A DNA stretch of 64,000 nucleotides from Chloroflexi bacterium bin20 (GTDB taxonomy: Bacteria; Chloroflexota; Anaerolineae; Aggregatilineales; Phototrophicaceae), in contig MPMG01000002.1 in the NCBI GenBank assembly GCA_002238485.1, positions 364,689 to 428,688 of the forward strand. Reading direction: 5' to 3'. The notes below the pieces were generated by a model, which had not been told where the DNA came from, did no database searches, and saw nothing but the letters and a program-made list of their open reading frames with translations. Position 1 is the first letter of the stretch. Each line of letters starts with the position of its first letter. Shown here one piece after another: positions 56,391 to 63,826 of this stretch. A program made the position numbers and the translations under genes.

Positions 56391-57289
56391 TGGCTTGCCT
56401 CCACCGATCCCTTGCCCGCGTCAATCAACTCGCGCAGGCGGGCGATATGCGCCGGACCCGTCTCGCAGCAGCCGCCCACGATAGATGCGCCCGCATCGAT
56501 CCAGCCCGCCACATCCCGCGCATAAGCTTCTGGCGACATATCTTCGCGCGCCGACAGTTGCGCCACCCCGCCGCGATCCACCCAGTCGTCAGGGATGCCA
56601 GTGAAGCCGTTGGCGTATGCGCCGAAGGGCAGTCCGCTGGCTTGCAAAATGGGCAGCGCCTGGCTGATGGTGGCTGGTTTGCAGCAATTCAACAGCAGGG
56701 CATCGGGTATGGCTTCCAGCGCATTGATGACATCCGCCAATTTCTCGCCGCCACGCAGCTGCAGGGGCTGCCGGTCATCCAGAGTCAGCGCCAGCCAGAC
56801 CGGTTTGCTCCGTCCCTGGGCGGCTTGCAGGAATGCCCGCGCTTCGAAGCTGGTCGAAAGCGTCTCGCCCAGGTAGATATCCACGCCCGGCGCCAACAGG
56901 TCCATCATTTCGGAGAATTCGGCGGCGGTCTCGTCAAATGACAGGTCAAACGTATTGACATAACTGGCTTCCAGCGGCGGCAGGCTGGCGGCGATTTGGA
57001 TGTCGCGGCGGCATTGGTCGCGAGCGGCATTGGCCAGGTCGCTGGCGATCTGCAGCAAAGGCGCGAGCTGGTCTTCCTTGCCGATGTAGCGCAGGCGGGT
57101 GCGCGTCGTGCCGTAGGTGTTGGTGGTGATGATGTCGGCGCCGGCCTGGATGTAGTCGCGGTGAATCTCACTGACGAGCTCGGGCGCTTCGTAGAGGGCG
57201 CCGCTGGCCCATTCGCCGTACAGGCCTTTGCCGCCGCGATTGACGATTTCCTGCCCCATGCCACCGTCCAGCAGTTGTGGATTTGTCAT
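56387..57289 (-). CDS. Homocysteine S-methyltransferase family protein
   Basis: A 300-residue zinc-dependent methyltransferase-fold protein. The zinc ligands are the Cys in LLLNCCKP and the Cys pair in GGCCETGP. The N-terminal LLDGGMGQEI and the ITTNTYGTTRTRL segment also fit the family. It transfers a methyl group to a thiol such as homocysteine; the donor is unknown. Coupled to the SDR, it may belong to a dedicated catabolic route and not to methionine synthesis. Confidence 0.87.
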   Translation of the reverse strand: MTNPQLLDGGMGQEIVNRGGKGLYGEWASGALYEAPELVSEIHRDYIQAGADIITTNTYGTTRTRLRYIGKEDQLAPLLQIASDLANAARDQCRRDIQIAASLPPLEASYVNTFDLSFDETAAEFSEMMDLLAPGVDIYLGETLSTSFEARAFLQAAQGRSKPVWLALTLDDRQPLQLRGGEKLADVINALEAIPDALLLNCCKPATISQALPILQASGLPFGAYANGFTGIPDDWVDRGGVAQLSAREDMSPEAYARDVAGWIDAGASIVGGCCETGPAHIARLRELIDAGKGSVEASQ

Positions 57290-57465
57290 GATCTGCGCTC
57301 CTTTGCATTCCCGCCGATTCTAGCTTGCCAGCCTGTTGGACACAACGCGCGTTTTGCCACCCGAGTCCCGGCAGAGCCCGTTGCAAAAGGGCGTCAGCGG
57401 CTTGCGAAAGCAGATGGCGATTGGCTATGCTATGCTTGCGAAATGCTTATCTGCACGGAGCGATC

Positions 57466-58353
57466 GTGGAACAAATAGAATTGGAGCTCACCCAGGAACA
57501 GCGCGTCAAGGGCGTCCGCAACACAGTCCGCGGGGATGTCATCGGCAAAACGAAAGAGCGCACAGGCAAACTGATCGCAGGTGATTGCGTCGACATCATG
57601 CGCAGTTGGGACGAGGGCATCATCAACCTGACAGTAACCTCGCCGCCCTACGACGAGCTGCGCGATTACAATGGCTACAGCTTTCCTTTTGAAGACATTG
57701 CGCAAGAGCTATACCGCGTTACGGCGAGCGGGGGCGTGGTCGTCTGGGTGGTGGGAGATCGCATCCGTGGCGGACGCAGCCTGACTTCTTTCCGCCAAGC
57801 GCTATTCTTCCAGGAGATCGGTTTCTCCGCGCACGATGTCATGATCTATCAGAAGAAGAACACGCCCTTCATGCGCAGCAACGCCTATACCAACGCCTAC
57901 GAATTCATGTTCGTGCTGAGCAAGGGCAAACCCGCGGCATTCAATCCCTTGAAAGTCCCGACCGCGCGGCATGGCATGGAGCTGCTGACGCACAACAAGC
58001 TGCCGGACGGCATCAACAAGAAAAAGCGCGGCGAACTCAAGAAGGAAAAGACCCGCACGAATATCTGGTCTTACGCGGTCGGGCTGGGCGGCACCACACG
58101 CGACAGAATCGCCTTCCAGCATCCCGCCGTCTTTCCCGAGAAACTGGCGCTAGATCATATTTTGTCCTGGAGCAATCCCGGCGACCTGGTGCTGGATCCG
58201 ATGTGCGGCAGCGGCACGACCGGCAAAATGGCGCTGCTCAATGACCGCGACTTCATCGGCATCGATGTTTCGACGGAGTACATTGAGATCGCCCGCCAGC
58301 GGCTTTTGTCTGCTGGACTCGAGGTAAAAGTTGTCGATTGCCTCTCCGCCTGA
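57466..58353 (+). CDS. Solitary site-specific DNA methyltransferase
   Basis: A 295-residue beta-class amino-methyltransferase. Motif IV is TSPPYDELRDY near residue 60, and the AdoMet motif is DPMCGSGTTG near residue 245. No nuclease domain is fused, and no restriction gene is adjacent. The start is likely GTG at 57466 with GGAG 5 bp upstream; the in-frame sequence before it is not conserved. TSPPY is typical of N4C/N6A enzymes. It may be an orphan epigenetic methylase or a remnant of a restriction system. Confidence 0.85.
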   Translation: MEQIELELTQEQRVKGVRNTVRGDVIGKTKERTGKLIAGDCVDIMRSWDEGIINLTVTSPPYDELRDYNGYSFPFEDIAQELYRVTASGGVVVWVVGDRIRGGRSLTSFRQALFFQEIGFSAHDVMIYQKKNTPFMRSNAYTNAYEFMFVLSKGKPAAFNPLKVPTARHGMELLTHNKLPDGINKKKRGELKKEKTRTNIWSYAVGLGGTTRDRIAFQHPAVFPEKLALDHILSWSNPGDLVLDPMCGSGTTGKMALLNDRDFIGIDVSTEYIEIARQRLLSAGLEVKVVDCLSA

Positions 58354-58354
58354 A

Positions 58355-58620
58355 CGGGGACACAAGTATCGCCCCTACACGACATCAAAATCTCAGTGCC
58401 TCTGCGTCTCTGTAGCAAAAGACCTTCCACCCAGCCTGACAGGGCAATCGCATCAAATTATTTTCTCAAACGATTACACAGAAGTAGAGCAAAGTAAATC
58501 ATGCAAATCTTAACCACAAAGACACAAAGGGCACAAAGGCATTTAAGATTCTTTGCCACAGAGGCACTGAGACTCAGAGGAAAATCCTTGTGTTCTATGC
58601 TCTATCTCGTGATTAACTGC
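58355..58620 (+). repeat. Cluster of dispersed repeats after the methyltransferase
   Basis: The cluster holds an inverted GTAGGGGCGAT copy (near 58370-58377), a CTCTGCGTCTCTGTAG copy (58400), the end of the 34427 MITE-like family (AGGGCAATCGCATCAAAT at 58441), and a CACAAAGACACAAAGGGCAC copy (58515). Together they fill the space up to 58620. No gene is seen. Confidence 0.65.
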
Positions 58621-58630
58621 GCTTTCGGCT

Positions 58631-58762
58631 AAATCCCAATCCCGCAGATTGTGCTTCTCCCCGACTTTTTGGGGGGGGGGGGGTGTGTGGTGGGTGGGGG
58701 GGTGGGGGGGTGGGGGGGGGGGCTGGGGGGGGTCTTAATCCAGCAAGTTCGACACTCCCATC
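58631..58762 (+). repeat. Palindromic repeat copy expanded by a long G tract
   Basis: The repeat begins AAATCCCAATCCCGCAGATT and CTCCCCGACTTTTT but then turns into an almost pure G stretch at 58671-58733, before rejoining the family as TCTTAATCCAGCAAGTTCGA at 58734. The G tract could form a quadruplex or reflect poly-G read artefacts. Confidence 0.6.
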
Positions 58763-58947
58763 GGGGCGAGTCCTTTGACAAATCATAAATCTGTGATAGA
58801 GTTTCTCTAAGATACAGGCAGGCGAAACGCAATGGAGATTAATGCGATCATGACCATAAGGAAGGCTGCGATGAAGCAAGCCAGCAATTTTGCGCGCGGT
58901 GGAGAAACTGCCGACTTATCCGCCCGCATTAGGACAAATCAACACCA

Positions 58948-58968
58948 CCCCCCCCCCCCCCCCCCCCC
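58948..58968 (+). repeat. 21-base C tract upstream of the secreted protein gene
   Basis: A run of 21 C residues lies directly before the GTAATATCG that is shared with the 41.8 kb copy. An ATG at 58832 opens a frame that reads into the tract. With 21 C it hits TAA at 58970-58972; with 19 or 22 C it would continue in phase into the secreted protein. This is either a length-variable switch or an assembly artefact. Confidence 0.5.
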
Positions 58969-59043
58969 GTAATATCGCGTAACAATTCCGCTTCGTTTCA
59001 TTTCCAATTCGCGTTCAAGCTGCGCATCTTTCTTACCATCTGT

Positions 59044-59505
59044 TTGCTGCTCTCCCTCGCGGCTTCCCTTGCCAACGCCGATTACCATATCGACAACATG
59101 TGCCAGTTGCCCGAATCGGAAGGTGGCTGGCTTGCCGCCTGCGTCAACGACAACGATTGGACAGCTGGCTGGTATGTATACCGCTACGGCTGGACATGGA
59201 CCTGGGACAATCGGGCATGGCTACAAGCCTCTCTCAACAAAACGGTAAGCCTAACAAAACGGGAAGTTGTCCACCCCCCGCGAGGCACCGCGGCAAAAAG
59301 CAACAAGCCACTCCCAGTGACCAAGTCGAGCGCCGGCATAACAACCGCTTTCCCTGACGGCATGAAAATAATCGTCAAGTCCGACAACGTTCACATCGTC
59401 ATCTTGCCGGAAGACGGGACAAGCATAACGTTCGACTATGCGAATAACGTCAAAACAGTGAGAGACGGGACCTCTGGCACGCTATCGACAGGGCCAATCA
59501 ACTAG
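59044..59505 (+). CDS. Small secreted protein of unknown function
   Basis: At least 153 residues. I do not recognise the family. A signal-peptide-like stretch (KLRIFLTICLLLSLAASLANA) extends upstream of the nominal TTG start, so translation must begin earlier, but no ATG is in frame as assembled. The mature protein begins DYHIDNMCQLPESEGGW, has two Cys residues and an aromatic GWYVYRYGWTWTWDN segment, and ends in a beta-rich tail with HIVILPEDGTSITFDY. A decayed copy is at 41815. Both copies follow a C-rich repeat at the same point. Confidence 0.6.
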   Translation: MLLSLAASLANADYHIDNMCQLPESEGGWLAACVNDNDWTAGWYVYRYGWTWTWDNRAWLQASLNKTVSLTKREVVHPPRGTAAKSNKPLPVTKSSAGITTAFPDGMKIIVKSDNVHIVILPEDGTSITFDYANNVKTVRDGTSGTLSTGPIN

Positions 59506-59517
59506 CAAACTCGCGCC

Positions 59518-59643
59518 ATGCCCGATGCGCCAGCCGGCGAAATCACGGACGGCTTAGCGCATAACGCGACCCTGACAGCTTAGGAACGCGCGGTCGGCTG
59601 GATCAGCGCCAACTTCGTCGAGCCGGTCGGGGCTTGCGGCTAG
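59518..59643 (+). pseudogene. Short remnant ORF after the secreted protein gene
   Basis: A frame MPDAPAGEITDGL to LTA, an in-frame TAG, then ERAVGWISANFVEPVGACG and TAG. It may be a piece of a cytochrome c-like or other small protein. No firm family. The position mirrors the cytochrome c remnant after the 41.8 kb copy. Confidence 0.35.
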
Positions 59644-59682
59644 AAAGTATGACAGATCGTACCAGCCTCCAATCTGACGTAG

Positions 59683-59765
59683 AAATCCGCGCGCGCCGTT
59701 GCCTCCCTCCGACTTTTCGGGGGGACTGAGGGGGGTCTTAATCCAGTTACTTCGACACTCACCTT
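59683..59765 (+). repeat. Palindromic CCTCCCTCCGACTTTTCGGGG repeat with TTAATCCAG tail
   Basis: This copy reads GAAATCCGCGCGCGCCGTTG, the stem-loop, then GGTCTTAATCCAGTTACTTC and GACACTC. The tail also occurs at 58734 and, inverted, at 41771-41800, so this longer form flanks both copies of the secreted protein gene. Confidence 0.7.
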
Positions 59766-59797
59766 GATGGGGAGGCTGGGTCGCAGCGCCGCATCTG

Positions 59798-59806
59798 TGC
59801 TAGAAT
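59798..59806 (+). promoter_or_regulatory. Extended -10 box of the LarA-like gene
   Basis: TGCTAGAAT forms an extended -10 element 33 bp before the ATG at 59840. No clear -35 box is seen. Confidence 0.4.
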
Positions 59807-59839
59807 ACGCCCCGATAGCGAAGCGAAAAGAGCGCGAAA

Positions 59840-61036
59840 ATGGAAGACATCCACATCCCCGACCTGTTTCCAATCACGCAGGCGCTGCCCAAAGCGCAGC
59901 CTCTTGATATTCCCGCTACGTTGCGAGCCGAATGGGCGCGGCTGGGGCTGGCGCGGCAAGTGCGGGGCAAGCGCATCGCCCTGGGCTTTGGCAGCCGCGG
60001 CATCGCCAACATCGACACAATCGCCGCAGAACTGGTCGGCTTGGTCAAGTCCAGCGGCGGAGACCCCTTCATCGTGCCAGCCATGGGCAGTCATGGCGGC
60101 GGCAGTCCCGCAGGCCAAATCGAGGTGTTGGACGGACTCGGCATCAATGAAGCGAGCATGGGCTGTCCCATTCATGCCACCATGGAAGTGGTGGACAAGG
60201 GCCTCACCAGCGTCGGCGTCCGCGCCTATCTGGACAAAAATGTCGCCGGCGCAGACGGGCTGATCATCACCAACCGCACCAAGGTCCACACCGATTTTCA
60301 TGGTCCGCACGAAAGCGGCTTGCTGAAGATGCTGGCGATCGGCTTGGGCAAGGAGGTCGGCGCGCGCGCGATCCATCAGCATGGCGTGGTCGGCTTGCGC
60401 GATTACATGCCCGTGGTGGCAAAACAACTGCTGGCAAACAGCCCCTTCCTGGCTGGCTTCGGCATCGTCGAGGACGGCTATCACGCCGTGGCGCATCTGG
60501 AAGGCTTTGGCAGCGACAGCGTGGCGGCGGGCGACCAGCGCTTGCTGCAGCGCTCACGCGAGTTAATGCCGCGCCTGCCTGTCGATGATATTGATGTGCT
60601 GATCATCGACGAGATCGGCAAGGATATCAGCGGCGCCGGGCTGGACACCAACATCATCGGTCGCTGGATGATCGATGGCGAGCCCGATCCCGAAGCGCCG
60701 CGCGTCAAACGCATCGTCATCCTCGACCTGACGCCCGCCTCGCATGGCAATGCCACGGCTTATGGGCTGGCGGACTTTATGTCGCGCAAGCTCTTCGACA
60801 AAATCGACTTCCCTGTCACCACCAAGAATCTGTATACGAGCGGATTCCTGCTGCGCGGACGCATGCCACTGGTCTTCGAAAGCGACGAAGAGACCATCCA
60901 GGCGGCGCTCTTTGATGCTTTCCGCGCCGACCCCAGCCAGGCCGCCCATGCGCGCGTCGTGCGCATCAAGAATACGCTAACGCTGGAGAATCTGTGGGTC
61001 AGCGCCAATGTCGCGGCGGAGTTGAATGGCGGCTGA
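59840..61036 (+). CDS. LarA-superfamily (nickel-pincer) isomerase-like protein
   Basis: A 398-residue protein with the LarA N-terminal fold (DUF2088): IALGFGSRGIANID, then FIVPAMGSHGGGSPAGQ with the LarA-type His, then TNRTKVHTDFHGPHESG with His residues that match the nickel-site region, and HQHGV. LarA homologues use a nickel-pincer nucleotide to racemise or epimerise 2-hydroxyacids. The substrate here is unknown. Larger hydroxyacids fit the nearby acid-sugar genes. LarB/C/E, which make the cofactor, are not in the window. Confidence 0.78.
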   Translation: MEDIHIPDLFPITQALPKAQPLDIPATLRAEWARLGLARQVRGKRIALGFGSRGIANIDTIAAELVGLVKSSGGDPFIVPAMGSHGGGSPAGQIEVLDGLGINEASMGCPIHATMEVVDKGLTSVGVRAYLDKNVAGADGLIITNRTKVHTDFHGPHESGLLKMLAIGLGKEVGARAIHQHGVVGLRDYMPVVAKQLLANSPFLAGFGIVEDGYHAVAHLEGFGSDSVAAGDQRLLQRSRELMPRLPVDDIDVLIIDEIGKDISGAGLDTNIIGRWMIDGEPDPEAPRVKRIVILDLTPASHGNATAYGLADFMSRKLFDKIDFPVTTKNLYTSGFLLRGRMPLVFESDEETIQAALFDAFRADPSQAAHARVVRIKNTLTLENLWVSANVAAELNGG

Positions 61037-61040
61037 GCGT

Positions 61041-61820
61041 CTAGCCCATCGCTGCCAGGTTCGCGAAGCTGATCGCCAGGCTCTCAAAGGGGTCGCGCTG
61101 GCAAATGTCTTGCTCGACCGCGTACCATTCCACGCCAGCACGTTGGCAGGCTGCGAGAATGCCTGGGAAGTTCATATTGCCCTCGCCCACCTCGGCCATC
61201 GCCTGCTGCGGTCGTTCGCCTGCTACGCCCGGCAGCATGACCATATCTTTTAGATGCACCACCGGCATGCGCCCGGCCAGCCGCTCAATCCACGCGACCG
61301 GGTCTCCGCCGCCATGTTGAATCCAGTAGGTGTCCAACTCGGCTTGCAGATAGCGCGGGTCGCTCTCGTCAAAGAGAATCTCCAGCCCGGCGCGCCCGTC
61401 AAATTTCACGAACTCGAAGCGGTGATTGTGATAACTGAACGTCATGTCGGCATCCGCCAGCCGCTCGCCGATTTGACTGCCCAGCGCCGCGAAGCGCTTG
61501 TAGCCATCTGCCGATTCGCGGAAAGGCGCGGGCATGCTGCCGATGGCGATATGGCGACAGTCCCATAACTGATGCTGGGCGATGACGGCATCCAGGTCCT
61601 TCTGCAAGCGGTCGAAAGGGATATGCGTGTTGCAGATGCGCAAGCCATTGTCATTGACGATCTGCTTGACATCCGCATCGGGGATATTGCCGATAGCGGA
61701 GACCTGCACGACGCGATAGCCGATCTCGCGGATTTTGCTCATGCTGCGCGCGAAATCGTCGACTGTCTGCGTGTGTTGGCGGATGGTGTACAACTGCGCG
61801 GCGACAAGCGATGTGTCCAT
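61041..61820 (-). CDS. Sugar phosphate isomerase/epimerase (TIM barrel)
   Basis: A 259-residue AP-endonuclease-2-like TIM barrel. Metal-site motifs are visible as YHNHRFEF, ELDTYWIQHGG, VHLKDM and AVEQD. The ATG at 61820 begins the conserved QLYTIR strand. Members isomerise or epimerise keto sugars and inositol intermediates (IolE, IolI, IolH types); this one is not clearly any of them. Convergent with the LarA-like gene at 4 bp. Confidence 0.84.
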   Translation of the reverse strand: MDTSLVAAQLYTIRQHTQTVDDFARSMSKIREIGYRVVQVSAIGNIPDADVKQIVNDNGLRICNTHIPFDRLQKDLDAVIAQHQLWDCRHIAIGSMPAPFRESADGYKRFAALGSQIGERLADADMTFSYHNHRFEFVKFDGRAGLEILFDESDPRYLQAELDTYWIQHGGGDPVAWIERLAGRMPVVHLKDMVMLPGVAGERPQQAMAEVGEGNMNFPGILAACQRAGVEWYAVEQDICQRDPFESLAISFANLAAMG

Positions 61821-61823
61821 GAT

Positions 61824-61858
61824 TATGCCTCTGTGCCCTCTGTGTCTCCGTGGTGAAT
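61824..61858 (+). repeat. CCTCTGTGCCCTCTGTGTCTC dispersed repeat
   Basis: This is an inverted copy of the CACAGAG/CACAAAG family between the isomerase and aminotransferase genes. Confidence 0.65.
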
Positions 61859-61867
61859 TACCCACGC

Positions 61868-63049
61868 TTATGCGACGCTATAATTCGCCACCACCGGCAG
61901 CATGCGCCCGACCGCTTCGCGCAGGGTCTCGATATCTTCCAGCATGGTAATGCGCACATAATCGCGCCACTTTTCGCCAAAAGCCGTGCCCGGGAAGATC
62001 AACACGCGCGCTTCTTTCAACAGCAAATAAGAAAGCTCGGCGGCGTGAATACCCGTGGTCGAACAATCCGCCCACACAAAAAGCCCGCCCCGCGGCTCTC
62101 CGAAGGCGAATTGCATCTGCCGCAATCCCTCCAGAAGCGTCGCCCGCCGTTGTGTATAAATGTCCAGATATTCCGCCACGCAATCTTGGGGTCCCGTGAT
62201 GGCAGCCAAGCCCGCCCACTGCGACACAGTGGCGACAGGACCGGTGGTCAGCTGTTTGATGCGCGCCATGGCAGCGATGACATCGGCCGGCGCCGCCACA
62301 TAGCCACAACGCCAGCCGGTCATGGCGTAGGCTTTGGAGAAGGCATCGAGCGTGATGGTGCGAGACGCCATGCCGGGCAGCGAGCCGATGCTGAAATGAC
62401 GCCAGGGCGGATAGACGATCTTGCCATAAATCTCATCGACAATGACGATCAGATTGTGGCGGATGGCCAGCTCGGCGATAGCGCGCAGACGGTCTTCGGT
62501 GACGATGCCGGCTGTCGGATTGCTGGGCGTTACGATGAGCAAGGCTTTGCTTTCTGGCGTGATGGCGGCTTCCAGCGCCTGGGCAGACAAGTTGAAGGCA
62601 TCTTCGCGCGTGGTCGGCACCAGCTGCATGACGCCGCCGGCGCGTTTGATAGCGTCATCGTAGGAACTGTAGCGCGGGTCGGGCGCCAGGATGTGGTCGC
62701 CGGGATTGATGACAGCCTGCACAGCCAGGAAGAGTCCCTCCTGCCCGCCCGTGGTCACCATACAATTTTCAGGACCAACTGGCAGACCATTGTGCTGGCG
62801 CAGGTGGTCGGCGATTGCTTCGCGCAGAGCCGGCATGCCCGCGACTGTGGTCGCGCCACTGTGTCCATCGCGCAGGGCACGTTCGGCAGCGGCCACGATA
62901 TGCGGCGGGGTAGGCAGGTCGGGATCGCCGCGTCCCAGCGCAATCACGCCGTCCAGTTCGCGCGCCATTTCCATCAAGGCATAACGCAGCTGTGTGCCAT
63001 CAGCCGCCAGCTCGCGTATGCTCTGCGGGATCTTGGGATTGTGTTTCAT
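61868..63049 (-). CDS. Class I/II pyridoxal-phosphate aminotransferase
   Basis: A 393-residue fold-type I aminotransferase. The PLP Lys is in LDAFSKAYAMTGWR, with NPTAG and VIVDEIYGKIVY before it and a C-terminal Arg in YVRITMLED. The length is normal. It overlaps the lysine-less homologue upstream by 4 bp (ATGA). A GGAGG site precedes the ATG. It probably transaminates an amino acid or 2-oxo acid linked to the Ldh2-type dehydrogenase at the start of the operon. Confidence 0.88.
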   Translation of the reverse strand: MKHNPKIPQSIRELAADGTQLRYALMEMARELDGVIALGRGDPDLPTPPHIVAAAERALRDGHSGATTVAGMPALREAIADHLRQHNGLPVGPENCMVTTGGQEGLFLAVQAVINPGDHILAPDPRYSSYDDAIKRAGGVMQLVPTTREDAFNLSAQALEAAITPESKALLIVTPSNPTAGIVTEDRLRAIAELAIRHNLIVIVDEIYGKIVYPPWRHFSIGSLPGMASRTITLDAFSKAYAMTGWRCGYVAAPADVIAAMARIKQLTTGPVATVSQWAGLAAITGPQDCVAEYLDIYTQRRATLLEGLRQMQFAFGEPRGGLFVWADCSTTGIHAAELSYLLLKEARVLIFPGTAFGEKWRDYVRITMLEDIETLREAVGRMLPVVANYSVA

Positions 63050-63765
63050 GCGCCGCCTCCAGCTTCCAGCCAAGCCAAGCCCGCCCATTGCGAAACAGCC
63101 GTTGTGCAAATCGTGATGGCTTGCTTGCCCGCCCGCAGACGCAATGCCGCCGCCGAGCCAGCCATCCAGCCCAGCCGCCAGCCCGCCAGCCCATGCGAAA
63201 GCGAATCGATCGTCACGACTCGCTCCGCAAGCTGCTCATCTTGGGCCGGATGGAAGTCATCGGTCGCGCAAAAACTTTTGTCCCAGATGATCCACCAGTC
63301 GGCAGCTTGTGCCAGCCGCAGCCAGTTCAAAACAGCGGGGCGGTCATCATCGGGTCGCAGGTAGAGCAGGCGCAGGGCAGCGTCTGACGCCTGGACGACA
63401 TGCCCGCCCAGCAGCTGCAGCGGACCGCGGATCAACGTGTCATCGCCCAGGCAGAGCGCCGCGCCACCCGGCTCTGTCAGCAGAGTCAAGGCCACATATC
63501 GCGCTTCGGTGCTGCCACAGGTTATGGTAACTTCGCTGGCATCCACGCGCACAGCCCAGCGTTCGCGCAGGTGATTGGCCACCCAGGCGCGCAACTCGGG
63601 GATGCCGGGGCGGTCGGTGTAATGCGTTTCTCCGCGCGCCAGGGCGGCGGCGGCTGCATCAATGACATGCAGCGGCGTTGGCGGAGTTTCTGGCGGCGGG
63701 CGCAGCGCAGCCAATGTGGCGAAGCGCTTAGCCAGCGGCCGGCTCAAAGTTTGTGGTGGGTTCAT
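63046..63765 (-). CDS. Truncated, lysine-less aminotransferase-like protein
   Basis: A 239-residue homologue of the class I aminotransferase fold. It has the THYTDRPGIPELRAWVANHL helix, a cofactor-region TCGSTEARYVAL, a DKSF segment, and IDSLSHGLAGWRLGW, where the usual S-K-x(6)-GWR has Leu in place of the PLP Lys. It ends at SQWAGLAWLEAGGGA, the point where the next gene has the same SQWAGLA, so the C-terminal domain is missing. Start ATG at 63765. It may be inactive, or a regulatory subunit of its partner. Confidence 0.7.
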   Translation of the reverse strand: MNPPQTLSRPLAKRFATLAALRPPPETPPTPLHVIDAAAAALARGETHYTDRPGIPELRAWVANHLRERWAVRVDASEVTITCGSTEARYVALTLLTEPGGAALCLGDDTLIRGPLQLLGGHVVQASDAALRLLYLRPDDDRPAVLNWLRLAQAADWWIIWDKSFCATDDFHPAQDEQLAERVVTIDSLSHGLAGWRLGWMAGSAAALRLRAGKQAITICTTAVSQWAGLAWLEAGGGA

Positions 63766-63826
63766 GGCGGCTCGCCTTTGCACTAGCTGGTCATTGTTGC
63801 GCTTGTCGAAAAAAAACGCGCGCCGG

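Noticed and set aside
58355-58620. Possible CRISPR array from repeated CACAAAGACAC and CTCTGTG motifs
   Set aside because: Unit spacing is irregular, there are no equal spacers, and the same motifs are scattered through the window.
58671-58733. A G-quadruplex regulatory element
   Set aside because: The sequence could form one, but the neighbouring repeat copies lack the long G tract, so an assembly artefact is at least as likely; kept only as a repeat entry.
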